Notes: generated by a model from the sequence alone, not told the origin. Positions 1-7,871 are shown, counted from the first letter of the stretch. The stretch is DNA of 14,314 nucleotides from an uncultured Oscillospiraceae bacterium (GCA_934659475.1 CAKUHX010000022.1:1-14314), one strand, 5' to 3'. Numbers and translations are program-made.

Positions 1-190
1 CAGGGAGTTCCGCCACCCGCAGGTGGCGGAATAAGGCTTTGATCCGTCATTTCCGACGACATGTGCGTCGGAAATGATACTTCTCGCATGGGCCGATCCG
101 ACTTTTTCGCAATTCGTAAGAGATCGAGGACTGGCCTGCGTGCCTCCTGTCGAAAAAGTGGCTTTGCCACTTTTTCGACAGGACGGTGGA
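1..190. repeat. Non-coding triple-hairpin element, possible dispersed intergenic repeat
   Basis: Three perfect inverted repeats lie in tandem. The first is a 10-bp stem with a 4-nt loop (8-31, arm TTCCGCCACC). The second is a 12-bp stem with a 7-nt loop (47-77, arm TCATTTCCGACG). The third is an 18-bp stem with a 3-nt loop (145-183, arm TCCTGTCGAAAAAGTGGC). Short reading frames cross the region but lack a ribosome binding site and follow the palindromes, so I treat it as non-coding. The third hairpin ends 7 bp from the stop of the minus-strand peptidase gene and could stop or protect its transcript, though no T-tract follows the stem. The dense perfect palindromes suggest a REP/MITE-like repeat or a structured RNA; copies elsewhere in the genome cannot be checked here. 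Confidence 0.5.
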
Positions 191-1894
191 TCATCGGATC
201 CCCGTCAGGTCATACCCCTCCAGCCAGTCTGCGGCGGCCTGGCTGACGGTGCGCAGGCAGTGCTCCCCGAAGGGGGTGTCCAGATCCGCGTGCTCCAGCA
301 GCTGGGTAAAGGTGCGGCTGCCCCCCTGGACAGTATAGGCCATATAGTGCTTCCAGGCGTCAGCAAAGTCCTTCTGGCTCAGGGCCCACACCTGCAGGGC
401 CACGGTCTGGGCCAGGCAGTAATCGATATAGTAGAAGGGGTTGGAGTAGATATGGTGCTGGCGCTGCCAGGCCTCCCCCTCGGCGTAGAAGGGGATGTCC
501 CCATCCAAGCGCACCCAGGGCATATACATCTGCTGGAGCTTCTTCCACGTCTCGTGCCGCTGGGCGGGGGTCAGGTCGGGGTGGGCGTACACCTCATGCT
601 GGAAGTGGTCCACCAGGGTGCCATAGGGAATGAAGGTGAGGGCGGCGGCCAGGTGGCTGTACCGGAACTTCCGGGCATCTTCGCCGAAGAAGCCCTCCGC
701 CCAGGGCCAGGCCAGGAACTCCATGGACATGGAGTGGACCTCGCAGGCCTCCATGCTGGGCCACATATACTCCATGGGCACCCGCTTGCGGTTCATCCAG
801 TAGGCGAAGGCGTGGCCCGCCTCGTGGGTGACCACCTCCACATCCCCCTGGGTGCCGTTGAAGTTGGCGAAAATGAAGGGTGCCTCATAGTCCGCCAGCT
901 CGATGCAGTAGCCGCCGGACTGTTTCCCCTCGGTGGACAGCACATCCAGCAGCCGGCTGTCCAGCATCATGCGGAAGAACTCCTTCGTCTCCGGGGACAG
1001 CTCACCATAGAACTTCATGCCCTGGGCCAGGATGTCCTCCGGTGTGCCCTGGGGGCGGGGATTGCCCGAGCGGAACTCCAGGGCGTTGTCCGCATAGGAC
1101 ATGGGGTAGTCCTTGCCCAGACGCTGGGCCTGGCGGCGGTAGATGCTGTCCGCCACAGGCACCAGATACCTTACCACCGCGGTGCGGAACTTCTCCACGT
1201 CCTCCTTGGTGTAGCAGTTGCGGCCCATGCGGTAGTAGCCCAGAGTGGTGTACCCCTCATACCCCAGCTTGCGGCCCATGGTGTCCCGCAGGCGGACCAG
1301 CCGGTCGTATAGGCTGTCCAGGTCGGCCTGGTGCTCCTTGTACCAGCGGCCCTCCGCCTTCCAGGCAGCCAGACGGCGGTCGTCGTCCGGGTCGGACTTG
1401 AAGGGGGTCAGCTGGGACAGGGTGTAGGTCTTGCCCTCGAAGGGGATCTGGGCGGAGGCCAGCAGCTTCTCATACTCCTGGGTCAGGTCGTTCTCCTGCT
1501 GCAGCTGGGCGATGATGGCCGGATCGAAGGTCTTTTCCTGGATCTCGGCGTTGATGAACATCAGCTCGCCGTACTCCGCGGTAAACTCTGGGCGGAATTT
1601 GCTGCGGAGCATGGCCCGGGTCCACTGCTGGCCGTACTCCTGCAGCTCCGGTCCCGCCTGGTTGAGGAACTTCATCTCCCCGTCGTAGAAGGGGTCCCGG
1701 GTGTCGATGCTGTGGCGTACATAGGCCAGGTTGTTCATGGTGCTCAGACTGCGGGAGAGCTTTTCCTCCTCCAGAAAGGCGGCCTTGGCCTCGTCATAGG
1801 TCTGGGCCTGCTCCAGCTGCCGGGTCAGGCCGGCCAGCTGCTCCTTCAGGGCCGCCACGTCCGGGCGCACATAGTTCATCTCTGAAAACTTCAT
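191..1894 (-). CDS. M3 family zinc oligoendopeptidase
   Basis: A 567-residue cytoplasmic metallopeptidase expected to cut short peptides, feeding amino acids from imported or degraded peptides. The zinc site is visible as HEAGH at residues 357-361 (two His ligands and catalytic Glu358). A probable third ligand, Glu385, lies in the CEVHSMSME stretch, 28 residues after the first His as usual in family M3. There is no signal peptide. Length and motif context fit the M3 subgroup related to but distinct from PepF. The start at 1894 (MKFSEMNYVRPD) was chosen because GGAGG sits about 6 nt upstream; the frame stays open to 2038, but that extension lacks a ribosome binding site, is not family-like and runs through the ridA terminator. 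It lies downstream of ridA but behind that terminator, so it is probably transcribed separately. The natural substrate is unknown. Confidence 0.93.
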   Translation of the reverse strand: MKFSEMNYVRPDVAALKEQLAGLTRQLEQAQTYDEAKAAFLEEEKLSRSLSTMNNLAYVRHSIDTRDPFYDGEMKFLNQAGPELQEYGQQWTRAMLRSKFRPEFTAEYGELMFINAEIQEKTFDPAIIAQLQQENDLTQEYEKLLASAQIPFEGKTYTLSQLTPFKSDPDDDRRLAAWKAEGRWYKEHQADLDSLYDRLVRLRDTMGRKLGYEGYTTLGYYRMGRNCYTKEDVEKFRTAVVRYLVPVADSIYRRQAQRLGKDYPMSYADNALEFRSGNPRPQGTPEDILAQGMKFYGELSPETKEFFRMMLDSRLLDVLSTEGKQSGGYCIELADYEAPFIFANFNGTQGDVEVVTHEAGHAFAYWMNRKRVPMEYMWPSMEACEVHSMSMEFLAWPWAEGFFGEDARKFRYSHLAAALTFIPYGTLVDHFQHEVYAHPDLTPAQRHETWKKLQQMYMPWVRLDGDIPFYAEGEAWQRQHHIYSNPFYYIDYCLAQTVALQVWALSQKDFADAWKHYMAYTVQGGSRTFTQLLEHADLDTPFGEHCLRTVSQAAADWLEGYDLTGIR

Positions 1895-1968
1895 AGTATC
1901 CCTCCAAAATGGATGTCCCGGCCCGCGGGGCGGCCGGAAGGCAAATAAAAGTGTCTCCTGTTTCCTCC

Positions 1969-1997
1969 ATCTTACCACAGGGGATGGAAATAGGAAA
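1969..1997 (-). promoter_or_regulatory. Weak candidate promoter for the M3 peptidase gene
   Basis: On the minus strand TTTCCT (1992-1997) and TAAGAT (1969-1974) are 17 bp apart, between the ridA terminator and the peptidase start, giving a leader of about 70 nt. Matches to the sigma-A consensus are only 3/6 and 4/6. The placement is the main support, since the gene needs a promoter after the terminator. Confidence 0.3.
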
Positions 1998-2000
1998 GCA

Positions 2001-2034
2001 TAAAAGATCGCCGTTCCGGATGGAACGGCGATCT
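2001..2034 (-). terminator. Rho-independent terminator of ridA
   Basis: A perfect 13-bp stem (2005-2017 with 2022-2034, plus-strand arm AGATCGCCGTTCC) with a 4-nt loop. Read on the minus strand it is followed by TTTTATGC. It begins 25 nt beyond the ridA stop and separates ridA from the peptidase gene. Confidence 0.85.
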
Positions 2035-2059
2035 TCATGTCGGGACAGAGGGCGGAGCG

Positions 2060-2434
2060 TTACAGCGCGGCGATGCACTCGATCTCCACGTCGGCATCCT
2101 TGGGCAGACGGGCTACCTGAACGGCGCTGCGGGCGGGGCAGGCCCCCTCGAAGAAGGTGGCGTACACCTCGTTCATGGCGGCGAAGTCGTTCATGTCCCG
2201 CAGGAACACGGTGGTCTTGATCACGTCGGCCATGGATGCGCCGGCGGCCTCCAGCACGGCCTTGCAGTTGGTCAAAGACTGTTTGGTCTGGGCGGAAATG
2301 CCCTGGGGGAAAGCGCCGGTGGCGGGGTCGATGGGCAGCTGGCCGGATGTGATGATCAGACTGCCGGCCTTGATGCCCTGGGAATAGGGACCGATGGCGG
2401 CGGGGGCCTTATCGGTATGGATAGCTTGTTTCAT
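2060..2434 (-). CDS. ridA: RidA family reactive intermediate/imine deaminase
   Basis: A 124-residue cytoplasmic protein of the RidA (YjgF/YER057c/UK114) family. RidA members hydrolyse reactive enamine/imine intermediates such as 2-aminoacrylate released by PLP-dependent dehydratases, protecting PLP enzymes from damage. The family signature is complete: [11 protein letters not shown] near the N-terminus, SGQ around residue 30, PARS containing Arg102 (equivalent of E. coli Arg105, which binds the substrate carboxylate) and VEIE with Glu117 (equivalent of Glu120). Full length is typical, and the family forms trimers. The start is supported by AGGAGGT about 9 nt upstream. It is monocistronic, with its own promoter (2498-2526) and terminator (2001-2034). 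Substrate preference within the Rid1 group is inferred from these residues only. Confidence 0.95.
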   Translation of the reverse strand: MKQAIHTDKAPAAIGPYSQGIKAGSLIITSGQLPIDPATGAFPQGISAQTKQSLTNCKAVLEAAGASMADVIKTTVFLRDMNDFAAMNEVYATFFEGACPARSAVQVARLPKDADVEIECIAAL

Positions 2435-2497
2435 GGTTTTGTTTACCTCCTGTCTGCTGTTCGCCGGATAGAGATGGGACGGATCAGTGTAGAATGG

Positions 2498-2526
2498 ATT
2501 TTAGCACAGGAACGGTGCCGCGTCAA
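2498..2526 (-). promoter_or_regulatory. Sigma-A promoter of ridA
   Basis: Minus-strand TTGACG (2521-2526) and TAAAAT (2498-2503) are separated by exactly 17 bp, each matching the consensus at 5 of 6 positions. The start site should fall near 2491, giving a leader of about 55 nt with AGGAGGT before the ATG. The -35 begins only 16 bp past the MATE stop, with no terminator visible between them, so some MATE read-through into ridA is possible. Confidence 0.75.
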
Positions 2527-2541
2527 TAAAGGGGGGCGGGA

Positions 2542-3969
2542 TCAGCCGTTGCCGCCGTCAGACAGGTCGGACTCCGCCGTGCGCACAGAGGTGAGCCGCT
2601 GCATCCTGGCATAAAGCTTTTTCCGCAGCACCAGGAAGATGACCAGCAGCACCACGGTGGTGACCGTCCAGGAGATGGGGTAGGAGATATACAGGGACTC
2701 CGGCGTGTGGACCACAGGGAACACCATATAGACCCAAAAGACGCGGAACACGCACACCCCGATCAGGGTGACCACCATGGGGGAGAAGGAACAGCCCAGC
2801 CCGCGGAGCACGCTGGCGCCGATGTCCATGGTGCCGTTGATGAACTGCAGCCGCAGCAGGAAGACCATGCGGGCCACGGCGAAGGAGATGGCCTCCTCCT
2901 GGCCGGGCACATACAGTCCGGCCAAAGGCGCGCCGAAGAAGTAGGCCAGATTACCGAAGACCAGCTGGAACACCACCATATAGACGGTGCACAGCACGAC
3001 GGCGCGGTCTACTCGCCGGCACTTGCCCGCGCCGTAGTTCTGGCTGACGAAGGTCAGGGCGGCCTGGCTGATGGCGTTATCGCCGGAGTAGACGAACATC
3101 TCGATGCTGGCGGAGGCGGAGGCCCCGGCGATAAGGGCGGAGTTGCCGAAGGAGTTCAGGGCGCTCTGGATGATCACGTTGGAGATGGAGAACAGGATGC
3201 CCTGAAAACCGGCGGGCAGGCCGATGCGCATCATCCGCACCAGGGCGGCCTTCTCCATTTTCAGCTGCCGCAGATCCAGATGGAAGGGGCCGCTTTCCTT
3301 TGTCAGGCACCACACCACCAGCGCGGCGGAGACGTACTGGGATACGACCGTGGCAATGGCCACGCCGGCCACGTCCAAATGCAGGCCGATGACCAAGATC
3401 AGGTTCAGGATCACGTTGATCACACCGGCGGCGGTGAGGTAGCTCAGGGGGCGCTGAGTATCCCCCTTGGCCCGCAGCAGGGCCGCGCCGAAGTTGTACA
3501 CCAGGTTGCCGGGCATGCCCACGAAGTAGATGCGCATGTACTGGGTGGACAGGTCGATCACGTCTGCCGGACAGGACATCCACTCCAGCAGCTGCCGCAC
3601 ACAGATCACTCCGAACACCGACAGGGCAAAGCCGCTGACCAGGGCCAGGGTGATGGCCGTTTCGATGCTGCGGCCGACCCGCTCTCCCCGGCCGGCCCCC
3701 AGGTCCTGGGCCACTACCACGTTGGCGCCCACGGAGATGCCCATGAACAGGTTGATGGTCAGGTTGATCAGCGCCCCGTTGGAGCCCACGGCGGCCACGG
3801 CCTGGGTGGGCATGGCGGCGTATCGGCCGACCACGATCACGTCGGCGGCGTTGAACAGCAGCTGGAGCAGGGAGGAGAGCATGAGCGGAAGGGAGAACAG
3901 CAGGATCTTTCCCGCCAGCGAGCCGCTGCACATGTCCATTTCATATTGTTTTGATCTACGCCCTATCAT
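2542..3969 (-). CDS. MATE family multidrug/cation antiporter
   Basis: A 475-residue integral membrane protein with about 12 predicted transmembrane helices in two halves. MATE proteins export drugs, dyes or metabolites in exchange for Na+ or H+. The N-terminal half shows the typical pattern: a helix with SLPLMLSSLLQLLFNAADVI, then VVGRYA and later GISVGANVVVAQDLGAG; the matching SQNYGAGK occurs in the second half. Length is normal for the clostridial (NorM/DinF-like) branch. The start at 3969 has GAAAGGA about 8 nt upstream; a second Met at residue 11 is possible but less well supported. It is divergent from the pst operon and preceded by a strong promoter and a leader of about 118 nt. The substrate cannot be predicted. 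No resistance regulator gene lies next to it. Confidence 0.93.
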   Translation of the reverse strand: MIGRRSKQYEMDMCSGSLAGKILLFSLPLMLSSLLQLLFNAADVIVVGRYAAMPTQAVAAVGSNGALINLTINLFMGISVGANVVVAQDLGAGRGERVGRSIETAITLALVSGFALSVFGVICVRQLLEWMSCPADVIDLSTQYMRIYFVGMPGNLVYNFGAALLRAKGDTQRPLSYLTAAGVINVILNLILVIGLHLDVAGVAIATVVSQYVSAALVVWCLTKESGPFHLDLRQLKMEKAALVRMMRIGLPAGFQGILFSISNVIIQSALNSFGNSALIAGASASASIEMFVYSGDNAISQAALTFVSQNYGAGKCRRVDRAVVLCTVYMVVFQLVFGNLAYFFGAPLAGLYVPGQEEAISFAVARMVFLLRLQFINGTMDIGASVLRGLGCSFSPMVVTLIGVCVFRVFWVYMVFPVVHTPESLYISYPISWTVTTVVLLVIFLVLRKKLYARMQRLTSVRTAESDLSDGGNG

Positions 3970-4093
3970 AATGGTATCCTTTCTTCATAAACAGCAAATG
4001 AGCCGAAGGAGCGGACCGCATGGGACCGCTTAAGATAGGTTCAGCCGCCCTGTGTTTCCATGGGGCGGCAGTACATTCCTAGCAGACCCATAC

Positions 4094-4121
4094 ACTATAA
4101 TGCTTTTTTTCGGAAAGTCAA
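4094..4121 (-). promoter_or_regulatory. Sigma-A promoter of the MATE gene
   Basis: Minus-strand TTGACT (4116-4121) and TATAGT (4094-4099) are 16 bp apart, each 5/6 to consensus, and the spacer contains a run of seven A. Transcription should begin near 4087, giving a leader of about 118 nt, long enough to hold regulatory structure. Confidence 0.7.
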
Positions 4122-4206
4122 CGGGGGAGAGCGCTTTTCGTCTGAATACACGGAAGGCGGGGGTGTTTTTCTGCCGTGGACTGGCTTTTTTATGAATGGG
4201 CCACAT

Positions 4207-4246
4207 TTGACACAGATCTTACATCATCCGCCTTTTCCATTTTACA
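4207..4246 (+). promoter_or_regulatory. Putative Pho box upstream of pstS
   Basis: TTGACA (4207-4212) and CTTACA (4218-4223) are 11 bp apart, the spacing of tandem TT(A/C/T)ACA half-sites bound by PhoP/PhoB-type regulators in Firmicutes. A further TTTACA lies at 4241-4246, 23 bp after the second and so about two helical turns away. Candidate -10 elements TATCCT (4256-4261) or TATGCA (4261-4266) follow. No good sigma-A -35/-10 pair fits here, which is expected of an activator-dependent promoter. The assignment is from pattern and position only. Confidence 0.45.
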
Positions 4247-4355
4247 ACAGGACAGTATCCTATGCAATGTAAACAGCAAAAAGACATCAAAAAATCCCGG
4301 CGGCGTTCAACAGACGGAACAAACGCCGGACGATCGGAAAAGGAGATCTTGTAAT

Positions 4356-5231
4356 ATGAAAAAGCTTCTTTCTTTGACACTGGCTCTTGCATGCGCCGTG
4401 TCCCTGCTGGCTGGCTGCCAGAAGTCCAACGACCAGACCGGCGGCGGCTCCGCCTCAGGCTCTGCCGGTCAGCCCGCCGCGTCCTCTGATACTGGGGTCA
4501 CCGGCGCTGTGGCCACCGACGGCTCCACCTCTATGGAGAAGGTCATCGGCGCCCTGGGCGAGTCCTTCATGAACGCCAACAAGGGCATCAGCGTTACTTA
4601 CAACCCCACCGGCTCCGGCTCCGGCATCCAGGCCGTCAGCGAGGGCCGCTGCGACATCGGCCTGTCCAGCCGCGCCCTGAAGGATGAAGAGAAGACCTCC
4701 GGCCTGAAGGAGACCATCGTGGCTCTGGACGGCATCGCCATCATCGTCAGCCCCGAAAACCCTGTGGCCAACCTGGACGTGGAGACCATCGCCAAGATCT
4801 ACACCGGCGAGATCACCAACTGGAAGGACGTGGGCGGCAATGACGCCGAGATCGTGCTGATCGGCCGTGAGGCCGGCAGCGGCACCCGGGACGGCTTCGA
4901 GTCCATCACCGGCACCAAGGATGCCTGCCAATACCGCCAGGAGCTGACCTCCACCGGTGACGTGATCACCACCGTCTCCCAGAACCCCAACGCCATCGGC
5001 TACGCCTCTCTGGCCGCTGTGTCCGACAAGGTGAAGACCCTGACCGTGGGCGGCGTGACTCCCACCGAGGACACCGTGAAGGACGGCAGCTATGTGATCC
5101 AGCGCCCCTTCGTTCTGGTCACCAAGGACGGTGCCCAGCTGTCCCCCGCAGCTCAGCTGTTCTTCGACTACGCCACCTCCGCTGACGCGGCGGAGATCAT
5201 CTCCAAGGCCGGCGCGGTGCCTGTAGCGTAA
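4356..5231 (+). CDS. pstS: Phosphate ABC transporter substrate-binding lipoprotein PstS
   Basis: A 291-residue secreted lipoprotein that binds orthophosphate outside the membrane and delivers it to PstCAB. A lipoprotein signal peptide covers residues 1-20, with lipobox LAGC and Cys21 as the lipidated residue. A Gly/Ser/Ala-rich linker follows to about residue 50, then a PBP-like domain. Phosphate-binding hallmarks are DGSTSM near the start of the mature domain, PTGSGSGIQA, and REAGSGTRDGF. The start has AGGAGA about 9 nt upstream. It is first in the operon behind Pho-box-like repeats, and a hairpin after the stop probably keeps its expression above that of the permease genes. Assignment is secure from sequence and operon context. 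Confidence 0.97.
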   Translation: MKKLLSLTLALACAVSLLAGCQKSNDQTGGGSASGSAGQPAASSDTGVTGAVATDGSTSMEKVIGALGESFMNANKGISVTYNPTGSGSGIQAVSEGRCDIGLSSRALKDEEKTSGLKETIVALDGIAIIVSPENPVANLDVETIAKIYTGEITNWKDVGGNDAEIVLIGREAGSGTRDGFESITGTKDACQYRQELTSTGDVITTVSQNPNAIGYASLAAVSDKVKTLTVGGVTPTEDTVKDGSYVIQRPFVLVTKDGAQLSPAAQLFFDYATSADAAEIISKAGAVPVA

Positions 5232-5245
5232 CAACACAGACGGAA

Positions 5246-5278
5246 CGAAAAGCTCCTTGCGGTGCAAGGGGCTTTTCG
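5246..5278 (+). terminator. Attenuator-like hairpin between pstS and pstC
   Basis: A 15-bp stem with one G-T wobble (5246-5260 with 5264-5278, arm CGAAAAGCTCCTTGC) and a 3-nt loop, 14 nt after the pstS stop. The T-run lies inside the 3' arm and the following bases are CCCTAAC, so termination is probably partial. Such a structure would let pstS exceed the downstream genes and stabilise the 3' end of the pstS message. Confidence 0.65.
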
Positions 5279-5302
5279 CCCTAACTAACGGGAGAACGAA
5301 CG

Positions 5303-6187
5303 ATGAAAACTTCGACCTCTAAAAAGAATTTGCTTGAGTCTGCGATCCATGGTATATTCCTTATACTGGGGCTGATCACCGTGGCCTGTGTCCTGCTGAT
5401 CACCGTGTATCTGGTGCTGTCCGGCCTGCCCGCCATCGGGAAGATCGGCCTGACCGATTTTTTGTTCGGTAAGGTGTGGGACTCCACCAACTCCACCACC
5501 GGCGCACGATACGGCATCCTGCCCTTCATCCTGACCAGCGTGTACGGCACGGCAGGGGCCATCCTGGTGGGGGTGCCCATCGGCTTTTTCACCGCTGTAT
5601 TCCTGGCCAAGATGGCCCCGGAGGGCGTAAAGGCCGTAGTGGGCGGAGCGGTGAGCCTGCTGGCCGGTATCCCCTCGGTGGTGTATGGCCTGGTGGGTAT
5701 GCTGGTGCTGGTGCCCGGCATCCGCAAGCTGTTCCATATGCCCGACGGAGCCAGCCTGCTGGCGGCCATTGTGGTGCTGGCGGTGATGATCCTGCCCAGC
5801 ATCATCAAGGTGTCTGTCACCGCCCTGGAGGCGGTGCCCAAGGGGTATGAGGACGCCTCTCTGGCCCTGGGGGCCACTCCGGTAGAGACCTGGTTCCGGG
5901 TGTCCGTCCCCGCGGCCAAAAGCGGCATCGCCGCCTCGGTGGTGCTGGGGGTGGGCCGGGCCATCGGCGAGGCCATGGCCGTCATGATGGTCTCCGGCAA
6001 CGTGGCGAATATGCCCTCCCTGTTCGAGAGCGTCTGCTTCCTCACCACCGCTGTGGCCAAGGAGATGAGCTATTCCAGCGGCCTGCAGCGGCAGGCGCTG
6101 TTCTCCATCGCCCTGGTGCTGTTCCTGTTCATCATGCTCATCAACGCCACCCTGAACTTCTTTTTGAAGCGGGATAAGGAGGGCTGA
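5303..6187 (+). CDS. pstC: Phosphate ABC transporter permease PstC
   Basis: A 294-residue inner-membrane permease, one half of the channel that moves phosphate released by PstS. About six transmembrane helices are apparent, the first at residues 13-37. The binding-protein-dependent transport signature (EAA loop contacting PstB) is seen in ALEAVPKGYEDASLALGA followed by TPVETWFRVSVPAA. GIPSVVYGLVGM is a motif shared by PstC and PstA. The ATG follows GGGAG with suitable spacing, 71 nt after pstS and beyond the hairpin. pstA begins 2 nt after its stop. PstC is told from PstA by order and by its closer match to the longer PstC N-terminal region. Confidence 0.95.
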   Translation: MKTSTSKKNLLESAIHGIFLILGLITVACVLLITVYLVLSGLPAIGKIGLTDFLFGKVWDSTNSTTGARYGILPFILTSVYGTAGAILVGVPIGFFTAVFLAKMAPEGVKAVVGGAVSLLAGIPSVVYGLVGMLVLVPGIRKLFHMPDGASLLAAIVVLAVMILPSIIKVSVTALEAVPKGYEDASLALGATPVETWFRVSVPAAKSGIAASVVLGVGRAIGEAMAVMMVSGNVANMPSLFESVCFLTTAVAKEMSYSSGLQRQALFSIALVLFLFIMLINATLNFFLKRDKEG

Positions 6188-6189
6188 TC

Positions 6190-7047
6190 ATGAAAAATGT
6201 ATCTGCCCGCCGCCGGGCCTACGGCCTGGCGATGAAGAGCCTGATGCTGCTGGCTGCGGGGCTGACCTGTGCCCTGGTGGTGTTCATGGTGAGCTATGTG
6301 CTGCACAAGGGCGTGCCCAATATCACCTGGCAGCTGCTGTCCACCTCCCCCAGCTACCTCAGCGGCACCATCGGCATCCTGCCCGATATTCTGAATACAC
6401 TTTACATCGTGATCTATACCCTGTTTCTGGTGCTGCCCCTGGGGGTGGGGGCGGCCATCTATCTGACGGAGTATGCATCTGACCGCAAGCTGGTGGGCAT
6501 CATTGAGTATGCGGCGGAGACCCTGTCCGGCATCCCCTCCATTATCTACGGCCTGGTGGGCATGCTGTTCTTCTGTGAATTTCTGGGGATGCAGACCTCC
6601 CTTCAGGCAGGGGCATTCACCCTGGTGATCATGAACCTGCCCACCATCATGCGCACCACCCAGGAGAGCTTAAAGACCGTCCCCCAGAGCTATCGGGAGG
6701 GAGCCTTCGGCCTGGGGGCGGGCAAGTGGCGGGTGATCCGCACGGTGGTGCTGCCCAACAGCGTGGACGGTATCCTTACCGGCTGTATCCTGGCCGTGGG
6801 CCGGATCCTGGGCGAGTCCGCCGCCCTGCTGTTCACCGCCGGCTTTGCCCACGCGGTCAACAACTACTTTGTGGGGCTGCACCGCCCCGGCGCTACCCTT
6901 ACTGTGGCTCTGTATGTCTACGCCAAGGAACAGGGGGAGTTTGAGGTAGCTTTTGCAATTGCCGCCATCCTGATGGCACTTGCCCTGATCATCGATCTGG
7001 CCGCCGGACTGGTGGGCTGGTATTTTAAGAGGAGAAAAGAACTATGA
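6190..7047 (+). CDS. pstA: Phosphate ABC transporter permease PstA
   Basis: A 285-residue inner-membrane permease that pairs with PstC. Six transmembrane segments are apparent, beginning at about residue 16 after a basic N-terminus (RRRAYG). GIPSIIYGLVGM and the EAA loop (ESLKTVPQSYREGAFGLGAG, then KWRVIRTVVLPNS) are clear. The start has AAGGAGGG 6-7 nt upstream and lies 2 nt after pstC. Its TGA overlaps the ATG of the kinase-like gene as ATGA (7044-7047), so the non-transport gene that follows is translationally coupled to it. Confidence 0.95.
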   Translation: MKNVSARRRAYGLAMKSLMLLAAGLTCALVVFMVSYVLHKGVPNITWQLLSTSPSYLSGTIGILPDILNTLYIVIYTLFLVLPLGVGAAIYLTEYASDRKLVGIIEYAAETLSGIPSIIYGLVGMLFFCEFLGMQTSLQAGAFTLVIMNLPTIMRTTQESLKTVPQSYREGAFGLGAGKWRVIRTVVLPNSVDGILTGCILAVGRILGESAALLFTAGFAHAVNNYFVGLHRPGATLTVALYVYAKEQGEFEVAFAIAAILMALALIIDLAAGLVGWYFKRRKEL

Positions 7048-7867
7048 ATCCTGTCAATGGCTCTGGAATGAAGCGTGCGGCCCTGCTGAATGACCTGTCT
7101 TGCTTTGGCAAGTGCTCCCTGACGGTGGCCGCCCCTGTGGTGTCTGCCTGGGGAGTGGAGGCTGTTCCTCTGCCCACTGCGGTGCTGTCTGCACAGACGG
7201 CCTTTCCGGGGTACATTATGCGGGATTTTACCCGGGAGATGGAGGAGTTTTCCGCCCAGTGGGAGACACTGGGGCTGGAATTTGACTGCATCTACACCGG
7301 ATTTTTTGCCAACGGGGCGCAGATCGACTTTGCCCGGCGCTTTATTGAGCGGTTTGCAAAGGACGATACCCTGATCCTGGTAGACCCGGTTTTGGGTGAT
7401 AACGGGGCGCTGTATGGCTGCTTCGGCCCGAAACAGGTGGAGAAAATGCGGCAGCTGTGCCGCATGGCCCATGTGATCACCCCCAACCGCACTGAGGCCG
7501 CCCTGCTTACCGGCCTGCCTATGGACGCCCCGGCGGAGGAGCTGCTGGCCGCCCTGCGGGCCCGGTTGGAGGTGGAGAACACCATCGTCACCGGCGTACA
7601 CCGGGGGCGGGAGATCGGTTACCTGGCCCGCCTGGAGGAGAGGACGGTATCCATCCAGTACCCCCGGGTGGAGCGGACCCTCCACGGCACCGGGGATGTG
7701 TTCGCCTCCGCCCTGTGCGGGGCGCTGCTGTCCGGCGCGGAGGCGCCGGCGGCATTGGAGCGGGCGGCGGAGTTCTGCAACGCCTGCGTGGAAAAAACAG
7801 TTCAGCGGCAGCCCGCCCACTGGTACGGGCTGGCCTTTGAAGACGTATTGAAGGAGAGAAGCGCCTT

Positions 7868-7871
<4 letters not shown>
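7044..7871 (+). CDS. pdxK: Pyridoxal/pyridoxamine kinase-like PfkB-family protein
   Basis: A 275-residue cytoplasmic protein of the ribokinase/PfkB superfamily, in the branch annotated as pyridoxamine kinase (COG2240 type) in Clostridia. Such enzymes phosphorylate B6 vitamers with ATP in the PLP salvage pathway. Evidence is the N-terminal pattern [15 protein letters not shown], the PLPTAVLS segment, DPVLGDNG near the middle, TPNRTEA, and the C-terminal GTGD motif (215-218) with Asp218 as catalytic base. The start at 7044 has AGGAG about 9 nt upstream; Met9 (7068) is an alternative with a poorer site. The gene sits between pstA and pstB with ATGA overlaps at both ends, so it is a true operon member. 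That location is unusual. ThiD-like activity on hydroxymethylpyrimidine is a lesser alternative. A role in phosphate physiology is inference only. Confidence 0.85.

Larger units (their letters stand above)
3970..4355. other. Divergent regulatory region between the MATE gene and the pst operon
   Basis: 386 bp without a credible gene. From left to right it holds the MATE leader (3970-4087), with a direct repeat GGACCGC at 4013-4019 and 4023-4029 and a 7-bp hairpin (GCCGCCC 4044-4050 with GGGCGGC 4063-4069); the MATE promoter (4094-4121, minus); an AT-richer stretch; and the Pho-box-like repeats and leader of pstS (about 4207-4355). An in-frame extension of pstS to 4176 exists but is rejected because the signal peptide and ribosome binding site begin at 4356. 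Confidence 0.6.

Noticed and set aside
61..246. Small plus-strand open frame in the hairpin element
   Set aside because: No ribosome binding site; it is produced by the palindromes and runs into the 3' end of the peptidase gene on the other strand.
74..1312. Long plus-strand open frame (412 codons)
   Set aside because: It is antisense to the M3 peptidase gene, rich in Gly/Val/Leu/His as expected of a GC-rich shadow frame, has no family resemblance, and begins in the hairpin element.
1895..2038. N-terminal extension of the M3 peptidase frame
   Set aside because: No ribosome binding site at 2038, the sequence is not family-like, and it passes through the ridA terminator. GGAGG precedes the ATG at 1894.
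2707..3954. Long plus-strand open frame (415 codons)
   Set aside because: Antisense of the MATE gene; the His/Gly/Gln/Asp-rich composition is an artefact of the complementary frame.
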